Below, one piece after another: positions 1-9,373 of a stretch of 64,000 bases of DNA (position 1 is the first letter of the stretch; the number at the start of each line of letters is the position of its first letter). The notes below the pieces were generated by a model, which was not told the DNA's origin, searched no databases, and was given only the letters and a program-made list of their open reading frames with translations. The stretch is taken from NCBI GenBank assembly GCA_965279295.1, contig CBDIHQ010000018.1; one strand, given 5' to 3'. The DNA is from Aquabacter sp965279295. Lineage in GTDB: Bacteria; Pseudomonadota; Alphaproteobacteria; Rhizobiales; Xanthobacteraceae. A program made the position numbers and the translations under genes.

Positions 1-651
1 GAACCGGTCGTGGATCATCGCGTGGTGGATGTGGCCGCAGATCACGCCGTCTACCTTGTGCCGCTTGGCTTCGTCCGCCACCGCCTGCTCGAAGCTGCCG
101 ATATAATTGACGGCATTCTTCACCTTCAGCTTCGCCCATTGGCTGAGCGACCAATAGGTGAGGCCGAGCTTGCGGCGCACGAGATTGACGTAGGTGTTTA
201 TGCCGAGTGCGAACGTGTAGGCACCGTCCCCCAGGAAGGCGAGCCACTTGGCGTGGCGCACCACGACGTCGAACACGTCGCCGTGGATGACGAGATATTT
301 TTTCCCGTCCGCTGCTTCATGAATAATGGTTTCAACTACTTCGATACCACCAAAATGGGTACCGTAATAATCCCGGAGAAACTCATCGTGGTTGCCCGGG
401 AGATAGACCATGCGGGCACCCTTGCGGGCTTTGCGGAGCAGCTTCTGCACCACGTCATTATGCTGCTGGGGCCAATACCACGAGGTCCGAAGGCGCCATC
501 CATCGACGATATCGCCGACGAGATAGAGAATGTCGGCATCATGATACTTCATGAAATCGAGAAGGAGGTCTGCCTGGGCACCCTTGGTGCCAAGATGAAC
601 GTCTGAAATGAACAAGGCACGGAAGTGTCTGGGTTCAGGGCTGTCTGTCAC
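1..651 (-). CDS. Metallophosphoesterase, LpxH-like (UDP-2,3-diacylglucosamine diphosphatase family), 3' end outside window
   Basis: The minus-strand frame is open from a GTG at 651 to the window edge (217 residues seen, no stop), so the C-terminus is missing. Calcineurin-like phosphoesterase motifs appear in order: ISDVHLG near the N-terminus, a GDIVDGWR block, PGNHDEF, an IHGDVFD block, and near the edge ICGHIHH. These are the usual metal-ligand motifs of the family. The GTG start is chosen because GAGGGA lies just upstream. Proteins of this COG2908 type are often named LpxH, but many alphaproteobacteria use the unrelated LpxI for lipid A synthesis, so the true substrate may be another phosphodiester. 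Family call secure, substrate uncertain. Confidence 0.8.
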   Translation of the reverse strand, partial: MTDSPEPRHFRALFISDVHLGTKGAQADLLLDFMKYHDADILYLVGDIVDGWRLRTSWYWPQQHNDVVQKLLRKARKGARMVYLPGNHDEFLRDYYGTHFGGIEVVETIIHEAADGKKYLVIHGDVFDVVVRHAKWLAFLGDGAYTFALGINTYVNLVRRKLGLTYWSLSQWAKLKVKNAVNYIGSFEQAVADEAKRHKVDGVICGHIHHAMIHDRF

Positions 652-765
652 GTCCTGTCCCTCATCATGCGGCAATGCTTCCTGGGAGCATTCTGTCGGA
701 ATTAGCCGGAGTCGTGTATCCCTTTTATGACGCGCCCGCGAGATGGAATGGTTTGCAAGGCACAA

Positions 766-1356
766 TCACAAGAACAGCAAGACGATGCTGGCTGCCACCA
801 AAGTAGCAAGAATCACATTAAGGCGTTGGCGTTGCAGATCATCCTGAAGCATGCGCGACATTGCGACGCCGAATAGCGCCCAGATCCCAACCGAGGGCAA
901 CGCGGTGGCCGCGAACGCCCCGGCAATCACCAGTATTTGCGGCAGCATGTCTGACCGCGCATCGGTAAATGCAGGAATCACACTGAGAGCAACCGTCCAG
1001 GCCTTTGGGTTGACCCACTGGAACGCGACGGTCTGGAGAAAGCCGGGAGGGCGTGCCTGTTCCTTACCCGCTTCTGGAGCCGACGCGCGAATCAGCGACC
1101 ATGCGAGATACAGGAGATAACCGGCGCCAACGATCTTCAGCACCGCGTGCAGCCAGGGCGCCAGGTCGAACAATCCGCCCAGGCCCAGTCCGACCGCGAG
1201 CAGCATCAGCGGATAGCCGAAGGTGACGCCCAACATCTGGGGAAGCGTGCGCACGAAGCCGAAGCGGGCACCTGAACTCGCTGAGATGAGATTGTTCGGT
1301 CCCGGCGAGACCGCCGCCACGAACGAAAACAAAAGCAGTGCAGCCAATCGGTCCAA
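766..1356 (-). CDS. LysE family translocator (amino-acid exporter)
   Basis: The 196-residue membrane protein begins with a hydrophobic helix leading into SPGPNN, the hallmark of the LysE/RhtB exporter family, followed by a GFVRTLP segment typical of the first loop. A WVNPKAW motif sits in the middle and about six hydrophobic segments are spread along it. Members export amino acids or related small molecules by proton exchange; the substrate cannot be read from sequence. The start is taken as TTG at 1356, because AAGGAG lies seven bases upstream and this puts the PGPNN motif at the usual distance from the N-terminus; an ATG at 1383 in the same frame is the alternative. It is divergent from the downstream hydrolase gene. 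Confidence 0.85.
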   Translation of the reverse strand: MDRLAALLLFSFVAAVSPGPNNLISASSGARFGFVRTLPQMLGVTFGYPLMLLAVGLGLGGLFDLAPWLHAVLKIVGAGYLLYLAWSLIRASAPEAGKEQARPPGFLQTVAFQWVNPKAWTVALSVIPAFTDARSDMLPQILVIAGAFAATALPSVGIWALFGVAMSRMLQDDLQRQRLNVILATLVAASIVLLFL

Positions 1357-1467
1357 TATGCAGCTCCTTCGCGTCGCGACCATTGACCAAACCGGCCGCG
1401 CACGCCAGCTTGCCGACCGAGCGGGCCAGCCGTGCCCGTCGTCAACAAGACCCAGGGAGATCCCTTC

Positions 1468-2316
1468 ATGAAGCTGGTCCGCTTCGGTGCCCCCGGCCAG
1501 GAAAAGCCCGGCCTAATCGATTCAACTGGCGCGATCCGCGACCTCTCGGGGATCGTCCCTGACATTGCCGGCGACGTGCTGACGCCTGAGGGCCTTGATC
1601 GCCTCAGAGCGGTCGATCCCTCGACACTGCCTGTGGCGCCCGTGGGCGTCCGGCTCGGCTCCTGCGTCGCGCGGCCCGGCAACTTTGTGGCTGTGGGCTT
1701 GAACTTCGCGGACCATGCCGCCGAAGCCGGCATGCCGATCCCCGCCGAGCCGATCCTGTTCAACAAGGCGCCGAACTCCATCTGCGGGCCGGACGACGAC
1801 GTGATGATCCCGCGCGGCTCCACCAAGCTCGATTGGGAAGTGGAACTGCTGATCGTCATCGGCGCCCGCGCCCGCTATGTGGACGAGGCTGATGCCTTGA
1901 AGCACGTCGCCGGCTACGCGATCTGCAATGACGTGTCCGAGCGCAATTTCCAGATCGAGCGGTCCGGTCAGTGGACCAAGGGCAAGAGCAACGAAACCTT
2001 CGGCCCCGTCGGCCCCTGGTTGCTTACCGCAGACGAGATGCCTGATACCTCCGATCTCGCCATGTGGCTGGAAGTGAACGGCGAGCGGGTCCAGAACGGT
2101 TCGACGAAGACCTTCATCTTCGGCGTCGCCCATGTGGTTTCCTACGTCAGCCAGTTCATGGTTCTGGACCCGGGCGATCTCATCACCACCGGCACGCCTC
2201 CCGGCGTCGGCCTCGGCATGAAGCCGCCGCGCTACCTGAAGGCCGGCGACGTGATGCGCGTCGGTGTCGATCGCCTCGGTGTGCAGACGCAGACAGTGGT
2301 GCCCTTCAAGCTCTGA
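1468..2316 (+). CDS. Fumarylacetoacetate hydrolase (FAH) family protein
   Basis: The 282-residue protein has an N-terminal lobe that starts MKLVRFG and a C-terminal FAH catalytic lobe. The catalytic lobe shows DWEVELLIVIG (the acidic residues that hold Mg or Mn), the NDVSERNFQ and GPWLLT motifs, and GTPPGVGLGMKPP followed by LKAGD near the end. Relatives include ureidoglycolate lyase, 2-hydroxyhepta-2,4-diene-1,7-dioate isomerase and acylpyruvate hydrolases, all of which cleave or isomerise keto acids in catabolism. The precise substrate is not visible and no catabolic partners lie nearby. The ATG at 1468 is preferred over an in-frame ATG twelve codons upstream because GGGAGA precedes it at a normal distance and it matches the family N-terminus. 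Confidence 0.85.
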   Translation: MKLVRFGAPGQEKPGLIDSTGAIRDLSGIVPDIAGDVLTPEGLDRLRAVDPSTLPVAPVGVRLGSCVARPGNFVAVGLNFADHAAEAGMPIPAEPILFNKAPNSICGPDDDVMIPRGSTKLDWEVELLIVIGARARYVDEADALKHVAGYAICNDVSERNFQIERSGQWTKGKSNETFGPVGPWLLTADEMPDTSDLAMWLEVNGERVQNGSTKTFIFGVAHVVSYVSQFMVLDPGDLITTGTPPGVGLGMKPPRYLKAGDVMRVGVDRLGVQTQTVVPFKL

Positions 2317-2342
2317 TTTGCACAACGGCCGCCATCAAACAA

Positions 2343-2377
2343 AAAGGGCGGTGCCGCGAGGCACCGCCCTTTCGTTT
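2343..2377. terminator. Bidirectional rho-independent terminator between the FAH and IalB-like genes
   Basis: A 13-bp perfect stem (2343-2355 with 2360-2372) closes a four-base GCGA loop and is followed on the + strand by a T-rich run. On the minus strand the same hairpin is followed by TTTTTGTTT. It lies between two convergent genes, so it can end transcription from both sides. Confidence 0.85.
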
Positions 2378-2396
2378 TTAAGCGCGTGATCAGCGG

Positions 2397-3170
2397 TCAG
2401 CGCGCCGGGGCGGCCGGAGCCGGGGCGCCAGCGGGCGTCGCACCGGGAGCACCGCCCGCGGCTTCCGCCTTCTTCTGTGCAAGCTTCTGAAGTTCTTCGG
2501 CGAGCTTCTGACGCTCGGCGGCGACCACGTTCGGATCAGACGGCGCACCGTCATAAGCCTTCGCGAAGTCCTTGGCGGGAAGCTGGAAGTTCAGCGTGCG
2601 GCCACCCATCTGCAGCGCCTGAATGGTGATGCTCTGGGTCTTCTTGAGCTTGGCCACGAACTCCGCGTTCACGTCCAAGCTGGCGAAGCAGCCGTTGGGG
2701 AAGCAGATTTCATACTTCAGCGCCAGCGGCGGCTGCTGATCCAGGATCACGCGCGCGCCCGGCTGCACGAGCATGCCGATCGGAACCGAGACGATGAACT
2801 TCTTGTTCGGATCGTCCTTCATTTCCCGAATGCCGGCAGACGCGAGCGGCTGGCCGGTTTCGGCGGTGAAGTCCTGGGTGGTCATGCATATCTGCTTGCC
2901 GCTGCCGGGATCGTTGCCGCAAACCTTGGTCCAGGGCGTGTTGACGCCGGGCACGGCGACCGAAGCCGGCATGCCACCCTGGGCAGGTGCCGCTTGCTGC
3001 TGCTGCGGCGCTGCGGCCGGAGGGGCTGCGGGCGCCGCCTGGGCGGGCTTTGCGGGAGCGGGCTTGGCCGGGGCCGTCTGGGCCTGCGCGAATGCGCTGC
3101 CGGCGACGCCGAGCGCAACCACAACGGCGGCCAGACCGCCGACGCGGCGCATGGTAGTGGCTTGTGTCAT
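2397..3170 (-). CDS. IalB-like secreted protein (invasion associated locus B family)
   Basis: The 257-residue protein starts with a signal peptide (MTQATTMRR then a hydrophobic run ending SAFAQA), continues through a low-complexity Ala/Pro/Gln linker of roughly 45 residues, and then enters an IalB domain with TPWTKVC, ICMTTQDF and YEICFPNGCFASLDV. The paired cysteines are consistent with disulfides in the periplasm. IalB-type proteins are common in Hyphomicrobiales; the Bartonella member is linked to erythrocyte invasion, but in free-living relatives the role is unknown. The C-terminus again becomes Ala/Pro-rich after a Lys/Glu-rich, probably helical stretch. ATG at 3170 is chosen for its signal peptide and the GGGGAAAG upstream; longer in-frame starts would bury the signal. 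Confidence 0.82.
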   Translation of the reverse strand: MTQATTMRRVGGLAAVVVALGVAGSAFAQAQTAPAKPAPAKPAQAAPAAPPAAAPQQQQAAPAQGGMPASVAVPGVNTPWTKVCGNDPGSGKQICMTTQDFTAETGQPLASAGIREMKDDPNKKFIVSVPIGMLVQPGARVILDQQPPLALKYEICFPNGCFASLDVNAEFVAKLKKTQSITIQALQMGGRTLNFQLPAKDFAKAYDGAPSDPNVVAAERQKLAEELQKLAQKKAEAAGGAPGATPAGAPAPAAPAR

Positions 3171-3364
3171 TCCGGAACTTTCCCCGTGGTGCAAATCGCC
3201 AGGCCCAGGAAAAAACGCGACGGCGAGCCTGAAACCTCTTAACGCCGGCTCTCTCGGTGTCAAATGAGGCAAGAAGGTGACGCCGCCCTTACCTTTGCCG
3301 CGTGCTAGATTGACTGTAATTGCGGCCCTGGCACGACAGCGTAGCCGGGACGGAGGTTGAAAGC

Positions 3365-5173
3365 ATGAAGTGGGCTGTCGGCGCAATGGCGTCCGTGTTT
3401 GCAGTGGCGTTTCTGCCGACACTCCTGCGACCTGCCAGCGGCGCCGACATGCCGCAGCACGCCATCGCGATGCATGGTGCCCCTGCCATTCCTGAGGACT
3501 TCAGCCACTTTCCGTACACCCAGGCCGACGCCCCGAAAGGCGGCCGTCTGACGCTCTCAGTCTCGGGGACGTTCGACAGCCTGAATCCCTTTATCGTCAA
3601 AGGCTCCGCCACGCCTTTCATGCGCGGAAACGTGATCGAAAGCCTGATGGTTCGCAGCTATGACGAACCCTTCACGCTCTACGGATTGCTAGCCCGCACG
3701 GTGCAGACCGATGCTGCGCGGAGCTATGTGGAGTTCACTATCGACCCTCGCGCCCGCTTCTCTGACGGAACACCCGTAACGGCCGAAGATGTGCTTTTTT
3801 CCTGGCGGCTGCTGCGTGAAAAGGCGCGTCCGAACTACCGACTTTATTACGCGAAGGTGGCTCACGCGGAGGCGCCGCGGCCAGGCGCTGTGCGTTTCAC
3901 ATTTGAGGGACCGGACCGCGAGCTTCCCCTGATCATGGGCCTCATGCCGGTTTTTGCCCGTCACGCCGTGGATGAGGAAAATTTTGATTCGACCAGCCTG
4001 TCCCCTCCTCTGGGGTCGGGGCCGTATGTGGTCTCCCAGGTCAATCCCGGTGCCAGCGTCACGCTCGCCCGCAATGCCGCATATTGGGGCGCCGACCTGC
4101 CGGTGACGCGGGGGCTCTACAATTTCGGTGAGCTTCGGTTCGATTATTTCCGCGATGCCAACACCGAGTTCGAGGCCTTTAAGCGCGGCTTGGTGGATGC
4201 CCGATTCGAAAACGACCCGACCCGCTGGAAGACCGGCTATGATTTTGGCGCGGTTCGCAACGGGGACGTCATCAAAGAGGTCATTCCAACCCGGCTGCCA
4301 CGGCCGCATTTCGCTCTGGTTTTCAATACACGCAGGCCGATCTTCGCGGATGTGCGGGTGCGGCGAGCGATCATCGAACTGTTCGACTTTCCCTGGATCG
4401 ATCGGAATTTCTATTACGGCCTCTACACCAGGACCGCCGGCTTCTTCGACGGCTCGGACCTGTCTTCCCTGGGGCGCGCCGCCTCGCTCGCCGAGCGCGC
4501 CCTGCTCGCGCCCTACCCCAGCTCTGTCCGGGAGGATGTGATGGCCGGAACATATGCGCCCCCGGTCTCGGACGGCTCCGGGCGAGACCGGGCCAGTCTC
4601 AAGGTCGCGCTTGATCTTCTGGGGGCGGCGGGTTGGACGTTGAAAAACGGGCAACTGATGAATGCCGGGGATGGGGCATCCTTCACATTCGAGATCATGG
4701 TGGTCACGCGGGAGCAGGAGAGGCTGTGCCTTGCGTTCGCAAGCCAGCTTCGGCGGGCTGGTATCACGGCCAATATCCGCATGGTGGACCCGGTGCAGTT
4801 CGATGCGCGCCGTAGCACCTATGATTTCGACATGGTGCCGTTCACCTGGTCGCAATCACTGTCACCGGGCAATGAGCAGGCGTTCTATTTCGGCTCGGAC
4901 GCCGCCGGCGTTCAGGGCACGCGCAACTACATGGGGATGCATAGCGCCGCAGCCGACAGCCTCATCGCGCTGCTTGCGGCGGCGGAAAGCCGGGAGGAAC
5001 TTGAGACCGCCTCGCGGGCGCTCGACCGGGTCCTGATCTCAGGCGCCTACGATGTGCCATTGTTTCATGCGCCCGGCCAATGGCTTGCGCGCTGGAAATA
5101 TATCCGCCGTCCTGAGACGCCTTCGCTCTATGGCACGTTGCCGGAAGTTTGGTGGCGCGCTCCCGCTCCCTGA
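3365..5173 (+). CDS. Extracellular solute-binding protein, family 5 (YejA-like peptide-binding protein)
   Basis: The 602-residue protein has a signal peptide (MKWAVGAMASVFAVAF) and then the SBP_bac_5 fold of oligopeptide-binding lipoprotein relatives. Typical pieces are GGRLTLSVSGTFDSLNPF, the TAEDVLFSW region and a VRRAIIELFDFPWIDRNFYYGLY segment like that in YejA, the binding component of the YejABEF peptide/microcin C importer. It should deliver peptides to a membrane ABC transporter, but no permease or ATPase gene is adjacent, so it may serve a transporter encoded elsewhere. The start at 3365 has GGAGG nine bases upstream and gives a clean signal peptide; an earlier in-frame ATG at 3320 would not. 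Confidence 0.85.
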   Translation: MKWAVGAMASVFAVAFLPTLLRPASGADMPQHAIAMHGAPAIPEDFSHFPYTQADAPKGGRLTLSVSGTFDSLNPFIVKGSATPFMRGNVIESLMVRSYDEPFTLYGLLARTVQTDAARSYVEFTIDPRARFSDGTPVTAEDVLFSWRLLREKARPNYRLYYAKVAHAEAPRPGAVRFTFEGPDRELPLIMGLMPVFARHAVDEENFDSTSLSPPLGSGPYVVSQVNPGASVTLARNAAYWGADLPVTRGLYNFGELRFDYFRDANTEFEAFKRGLVDARFENDPTRWKTGYDFGAVRNGDVIKEVIPTRLPRPHFALVFNTRRPIFADVRVRRAIIELFDFPWIDRNFYYGLYTRTAGFFDGSDLSSLGRAASLAERALLAPYPSSVREDVMAGTYAPPVSDGSGRDRASLKVALDLLGAAGWTLKNGQLMNAGDGASFTFEIMVVTREQERLCLAFASQLRRAGITANIRMVDPVQFDARRSTYDFDMVPFTWSQSLSPGNEQAFYFGSDAAGVQGTRNYMGMHSAAADSLIALLAAAESREELETASRALDRVLISGAYDVPLFHAPGQWLARWKYIRRPETPSLYGTLPEVWWRAPAP

Positions 5174-5226
5174 TTTCCGTTTGTCAGGTGGCGCCGGTTT
5201 CACTTGGAAACACTCGCTTGGAAACA

Positions 5227-5718
5227 TCAAAGAGCGGCGCGCTTGATTTGTCCCTTCTTCCGGACGGCGGCATAGCCAAGGCCGAGGAAGACGATGAGCA
5301 CCAAGCCTTGTGCGATCGCGAACGGCGGCTCCCCGCCTGTGGGAGCAAGCCGGTTTAGGGCCGGTATTTTCAGGAATGCCTGAGCCACGGCGACGAACAC
5401 CAGAAAATAAAGGCTCGCCACCAGGGCTGAGGCATCAACCGCGCGCCAGAGCCCGTTCAGATGCTTGGCGAAGCGGGCATAGAGCGACAGGGCGAGAACC
5501 AGCAGCGCCACAGCGCCAACGATGTGAGACGGCTGCAGCCCCTTCGCGGGAAGGAAGTATCCGGTCACGCTGGTCAGGATGGCGGTGATGAGGAACACGG
5601 AAGTCCAAAGCGCAGTCCCTGCCCCGGAGATCAGCCCCGTGACCACCACGACCCCCGCCGCGATGCCGACGAGGCTCAGCCATGTATGGAAACCTACAAG
5701 CGTTGTCGGATCGAACAT
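5227..5718 (-). CDS. Four-helix integral membrane protein of unknown function
   Basis: The 163-residue protein has four clear hydrophobic helices (starting near residues 8, 32, 64 and 88) plus a fifth near residue 128, ending with a basic tail (VRKKGQIKR). It resembles small uncharacterised membrane proteins of Hyphomicrobiales, and no catalytic motif is visible. ATG at 5718 is preferred because it begins directly before the first helix; the frame is open upstream to 5850, where it would overlap the end of mfd. A perfect palindrome lies about 65 bases upstream of this start and could be its operator. It is convergent with the YejA-like gene. Function is not assigned. Confidence 0.65.
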   Translation of the reverse strand: MFDPTTLVGFHTWLSLVGIAAGVVVVTGLISGAGTALWTSVFLITAILTSVTGYFLPAKGLQPSHIVGAVALLVLALSLYARFAKHLNGLWRAVDASALVASLYFLVFVAVAQAFLKIPALNRLAPTGGEPPFAIAQGLVLIVFLGLGYAAVRKKGQIKRAAL

Positions 5719-5783
5719 GACCACACCCCGTGCTGCTACGTCGCAGTATGCGCGAAAATGGCCGGCAGGGCACAGGTTTAGAT

Positions 5784-5799
5784 TTAGACTTATGTCTAA
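5784..5799. promoter_or_regulatory. Perfect palindrome, possible operator upstream of the small membrane protein
   Basis: TTAGAC, a four-base TTAT spacer and GTCTAA form a perfect 6-bp inverted repeat in the short gap between the mfd stop codon and the membrane protein start. It sits 66-81 bases upstream of the ATG at 5718, a usual place for a repressor or activator site. The stem is too short and AT-rich to be a convincing terminator for mfd. The regulator is unknown. Confidence 0.4.
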
Positions 5800-5800
5800 C

Positions 5801-8800
5801 TCAAGAGACTTTCCTCTTCTCCGCCAATCCCGCCAGTTTCTTAAGCACACCCAGCGTCCCCTTCAGCCGACCTTCCGGGCTCGGCCAGTCGCGCAGGAAC
5901 ACAACCTTGAAGTCCGGCCGGACCTTCGCTTGGGGGCCTTCGGCATTGATCATCGAGACAAGTCCCGCAGGGTCCGCAAACTGGTTCTCGCGGAACGTGA
6001 GCACGACACCCTTGGGGCCTGCGTCCACCTTCTCGACGTTGGCTTTGCGAGCCAGTGCCTTGATCTGCGCGAGGCGCAGCAGATGGTCCACTTCTGAGGG
6101 AGCTGGACCGAAACGGTCCACGATCTCCGCGCTGAATTGGTCGAGCGCCTGATCCTCGTCGATATCCGCGAGGCGCCGATAGAGCGCGAGCCGCACATGG
6201 AGATCGGCGACATAATCCTCCGGGATAAGGACCGGCGTGCCGATGGTGATGTTGGGAGACCATTTGTCGGCCGCGATATCGGTGATGCCCGCCTTGAGGT
6301 GCGCGATCGCCTCCTGGAGCATCTCCTGGTAAAGCTCGTAGCCGACCTCCTTGATATGGCCGGACTGTTCGTCGCCGAGCAGGTTGCCGGCGCCGCGAAT
6401 GTCCAGGTCGTGGCTCGCCAATTGGAAGCCCGCGCCCAGGTTTTCCAGCGATTGAAGAACCTTGAGGCGCCGTTCGGCCTGCGCCGTGATCGGCTTTGAG
6501 GCGGGGATCGTGAAGATCGCATAGGCTCGCGCCTTGGCGCGTCCCACCCGGCCGCGCAATTGGTAAAGCTGGGCGAGACCGAACATATCGGCGCGGTGGA
6601 TGATCAAGGTATTGGCGTTGGGCACATCCAGGCCGCTCTCGACGATGGTTGTCGAGAGCAGGACATCATATTGGCCGTCGTAGAAGTTCGACATGATGTC
6701 TTCGAGGCTGGTGGCGCTCATCTGGCCATTTGCGACCGCGACCTTCACCTCCGGGACCTGCTTCTCCAGGAACTCGCGCACCTCCGCGAGATCCTCGATA
6801 CGCGGCACGACATAGAAGCTCTGGCCGCCGCGATACCGCTCCCGCAACAGGGCTTCACGCACGATCAGCGGATCGAACGGGGTGATGAAGGTGCGCACCG
6901 CCAGACGGTCCACCGGCGGCGTGGCGATCAGCGAAAGCTCGCGCACGCCGGTCATGGCGAGTTGGAGCGTACGCGGGATCGGGGTCGCGGTGAGTGTCAG
7001 CACATGCACCTCGGCCCGCAGGGCCTTCAGGCGCTCCTTATGCGCCACGCCGAAATGCTGCTCCTCATCAACGATCACGAGACCCAAATCCCTGAAGTGG
7101 ATGCTCTTGCTGAGCAGCGCGTGGGTACCGACGACGATATCGACGGTGCCGTCCTGAAGCCCCGCCTTCATCGCCGTCATGTCCTTGCCGGTCACGAGGC
7201 GCGAGGCTTGCGCGACGTTCACCGGCAAGCCCTTGAACCGCTCCGAGAAGGTTCTGAAATGCTGTCGCGCCAATAGGGTCGTCGGCACCACGACCGCCAC
7301 CTGCTTCCCGGAAAGCGCTACGGCGAATGCCGCGCGTAACGCCACCTCGGTCTTGCCGAAGCCGACGTCGCCGCACACCAGCCGGTCCATGGGGCGGCCG
7401 GATGCCAGATCATCGAGCACCGACTCGATGGCCATTTCCTGGTCGTCGGTTTCCTCGTACGGGAAGCGGGCGCGGAATTCGTCGTAAAGCCCGGCTGCCG
7501 GCACGAGGCGCGGTGCCTCGCTGAGCTGGCGGGCGGCGGCGATCTTGATAAGCTCGGACGCCATCTCGCGGATGCGCTTCTTCATCCGTGCTTTGCGAGT
7601 CTGCCAGCCTGTCCCGCCAAGCCGGTCGAGCTGGGCCTCGGTGTCTTCAGAGCCGTAGCGGGTCAGAAGTTCCAGGTTTTCCACCGGCAGGAACAGCTTA
7701 TCCCCGCCTGCGTAATGGATTTCCAGGCAGTCGTGCGGCGCGCCCATCGCTTCGATGGCTTTGAGGCCGATGAAGCGGCCGATGCCGTGGTCCACATGCA
7801 CCACGAGGTCGCCAGCCGTGAGAGCCGTCAATTCCGAGATGACGTCCTGCGGCCGGCGCGCCTTGCGCTTGGGCCGCACCAGACGGTCACCGAGGATGTC
7901 CTGTTCACCGATGATGGCGAAGTCGTCGGTTTCGAAACCGGTCTCCAGGCCATAGACCGCCAGAGCGGCCTTGGTCTTTGGCAGGGCATCCAGCAAGGCG
8001 AAGCGGGAGATCGCCGTCGTGTCCTTGAGGCCGTGGTCGGCGAGCACTGTGCCGAGACGCTCCCGCGACCCCTCGCTCCAGCCGGCAAGAATGACCTTCT
8101 TGGACTTCTGAAGCTCCCGGACATGCGCAATGGCGGCGTCGAACACATTGCCGTCAGGATCGGCACGCTCGGCAGCGAACGAGCGCCCCTGGACGCCGCC
8201 CACGTCGATCACCTTGCTGGCCGCGTTCGAGGGCGTAGCGAACGGCGTCACCCGCACCAACGCCGATCCCTTCAGCAGGCCGCGCCATTCCTCTGAGGTG
8301 AGATAGAGCCGATCCGGCGGAAGCGGTTTGTAGATCGCTCCTGAGCCCGCCTGCGTCCCACCTTGGGCCAGCGCTTCCTTGCGGGCGGAGTAATAGTCCG
8401 TGATCAGCGCGATGCGCTCGCCGGCAGCGTCCTCCGTGAGCGGATCAACGACAACAGGGGTGCCCGTGAGATAGTCGAACAGCGTGTCGAGGCGCTCATG
8501 AAACAGCGGCAGCCAATGTTCCATGCCGGCATGGCGCCGCCCCTCGCTTACCGCCTCATAAAGGGTGTCGCCCTTGGTGTTGGCGCCGAACTCCGCGAGA
8601 TAGGCCATGCGGAACCGCCGCATGGTGTCGCTGGTGAGCTGAAACTCGGCCATGGGGACGAGTTCCAGCGCCCGCATCTGCCCCGAGGAACGCTGCGTCT
8701 CCGGGTCGAACGAGCGGATGCTCTCCAGGGTGTCGCCGAAGAAGTCGAGGCGGATCGGCTGGGGCAGGCCGGGCGGAAACAGGTCGATCAATCCGCCGCG

Positions 8801-9325
8801 CACCGCATATTCGCCGGTGTCGCGCACCGTGGGCGTGCGCAGATACCCGTTGCGCTCCGCCCATTCCGTGACGCCGTCGAGCGCAATGGCATTGCCCGTC
8901 GCCGCCGAGAGCGATTGCGCAGCTAGGAGCCCCTTGGCCGGAACCCGCTGCACCGTGGCGTTGACTGTGGTGAGCAGAATGCTGGCCGCGCCCCCCTTCA
9001 CACGGGCAAGGCGCGCGAGCGTGGTCATCCGCTGGGCGACGATTGAGGCGTGGGGTGACGCGCGGTCGTATGGCAGGCAATCCCAGGACGGGAACGTATG
9101 AATTTCGAGGTCCGGCGCGAAGAAGCTGAGCCCTCGCTCCAATGCCGCCATGCGCTGCCCGTCGCGGCAGATGACGGTCAGGCTCGGCCAGGGTGCGTCC
9201 TTCTTTGCGGCAATCGAGCGCGCGAGATCGGCGATGACCAGACCCTCCATGCCTTCAGGCACGCGCGAGAGGGTGAGTTGCTTGCCGGGGGCGATGTCTT
9301 CGGCCAGGGGACGGGGACGCTTCAC
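5801..9325 (-). CDS. mfd: Transcription-repair coupling factor Mfd
   Basis: The 1174-residue length matches the family. Mfd binds RNA polymerase stalled at DNA damage, pushes it off using ATP-driven translocation and recruits UvrA. The N-terminal UvrB-like half carries HTFPSWDCLPYDRASP and GEYAVRGGLIDLFPPG. The RNA-polymerase-interaction region begins around residue 480 (LTAGDLVVHVDHGIGRF). The helicase motor follows with Walker A CGDVGFGKTEVALRAAF, the DEEQHFGV box, TATPIPRTL, and the RGRVGR motif. The TRCF C-terminal domain closes the protein. The start is GTG at 9325, placing MKRPRP before the conserved LTLSRVPEG segment; its ribosome site is weak. The gene follows sdhE by 48 bases and is probably cotranscribed with it. 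Confidence 0.97.
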   Translation of the reverse strand: MKRPRPLAEDIAPGKQLTLSRVPEGMEGLVIADLARSIAAKKDAPWPSLTVICRDGQRMAALERGLSFFAPDLEIHTFPSWDCLPYDRASPHASIVAQRMTTLARLARVKGGAASILLTTVNATVQRVPAKGLLAAQSLSAATGNAIALDGVTEWAERNGYLRTPTVRDTGEYAVRGGLIDLFPPGLPQPIRLDFFGDTLESIRSFDPETQRSSGQMRALELVPMAEFQLTSDTMRRFRMAYLAEFGANTKGDTLYEAVSEGRRHAGMEHWLPLFHERLDTLFDYLTGTPVVVDPLTEDAAGERIALITDYYSARKEALAQGGTQAGSGAIYKPLPPDRLYLTSEEWRGLLKGSALVRVTPFATPSNAASKVIDVGGVQGRSFAAERADPDGNVFDAAIAHVRELQKSKKVILAGWSEGSRERLGTVLADHGLKDTTAISRFALLDALPKTKAALAVYGLETGFETDDFAIIGEQDILGDRLVRPKRKARRPQDVISELTALTAGDLVVHVDHGIGRFIGLKAIEAMGAPHDCLEIHYAGGDKLFLPVENLELLTRYGSEDTEAQLDRLGGTGWQTRKARMKKRIREMASELIKIAAARQLSEAPRLVPAAGLYDEFRARFPYEETDDQEMAIESVLDDLASGRPMDRLVCGDVGFGKTEVALRAAFAVALSGKQVAVVVPTTLLARQHFRTFSERFKGLPVNVAQASRLVTGKDMTAMKAGLQDGTVDIVVGTHALLSKSIHFRDLGLVIVDEEQHFGVAHKERLKALRAEVHVLTLTATPIPRTLQLAMTGVRELSLIATPPVDRLAVRTFITPFDPLIVREALLRERYRGGQSFYVVPRIEDLAEVREFLEKQVPEVKVAVANGQMSATSLEDIMSNFYDGQYDVLLSTTIVESGLDVPNANTLIIHRADMFGLAQLYQLRGRVGRAKARAYAIFTIPASKPITAQAERRLKVLQSLENLGAGFQLASHDLDIRGAGNLLGDEQSGHIKEVGYELYQEMLQEAIAHLKAGITDIAADKWSPNITIGTPVLIPEDYVADLHVRLALYRRLADIDEDQALDQFSAEIVDRFGPAPSEVDHLLRLAQIKALARKANVEKVDAGPKGVVLTFRENQFADPAGLVSMINAEGPQAKVRPDFKVVFLRDWPSPEGRLKGTLGVLKKLAGLAEKRKVS

Positions 9326-9373
9326 AGGCGGGATTCCATCAGTATTTGAACAGGCGACGGCTTGGGCGACGGA

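Noticed and set aside
5784..5799. Irr iron-control element
   Set aside because: The half-site TTTAGA fits, but spacing and the central bases differ from the TTTAGAA-N3-TTCTAAA pattern, so only a generic operator is claimed.
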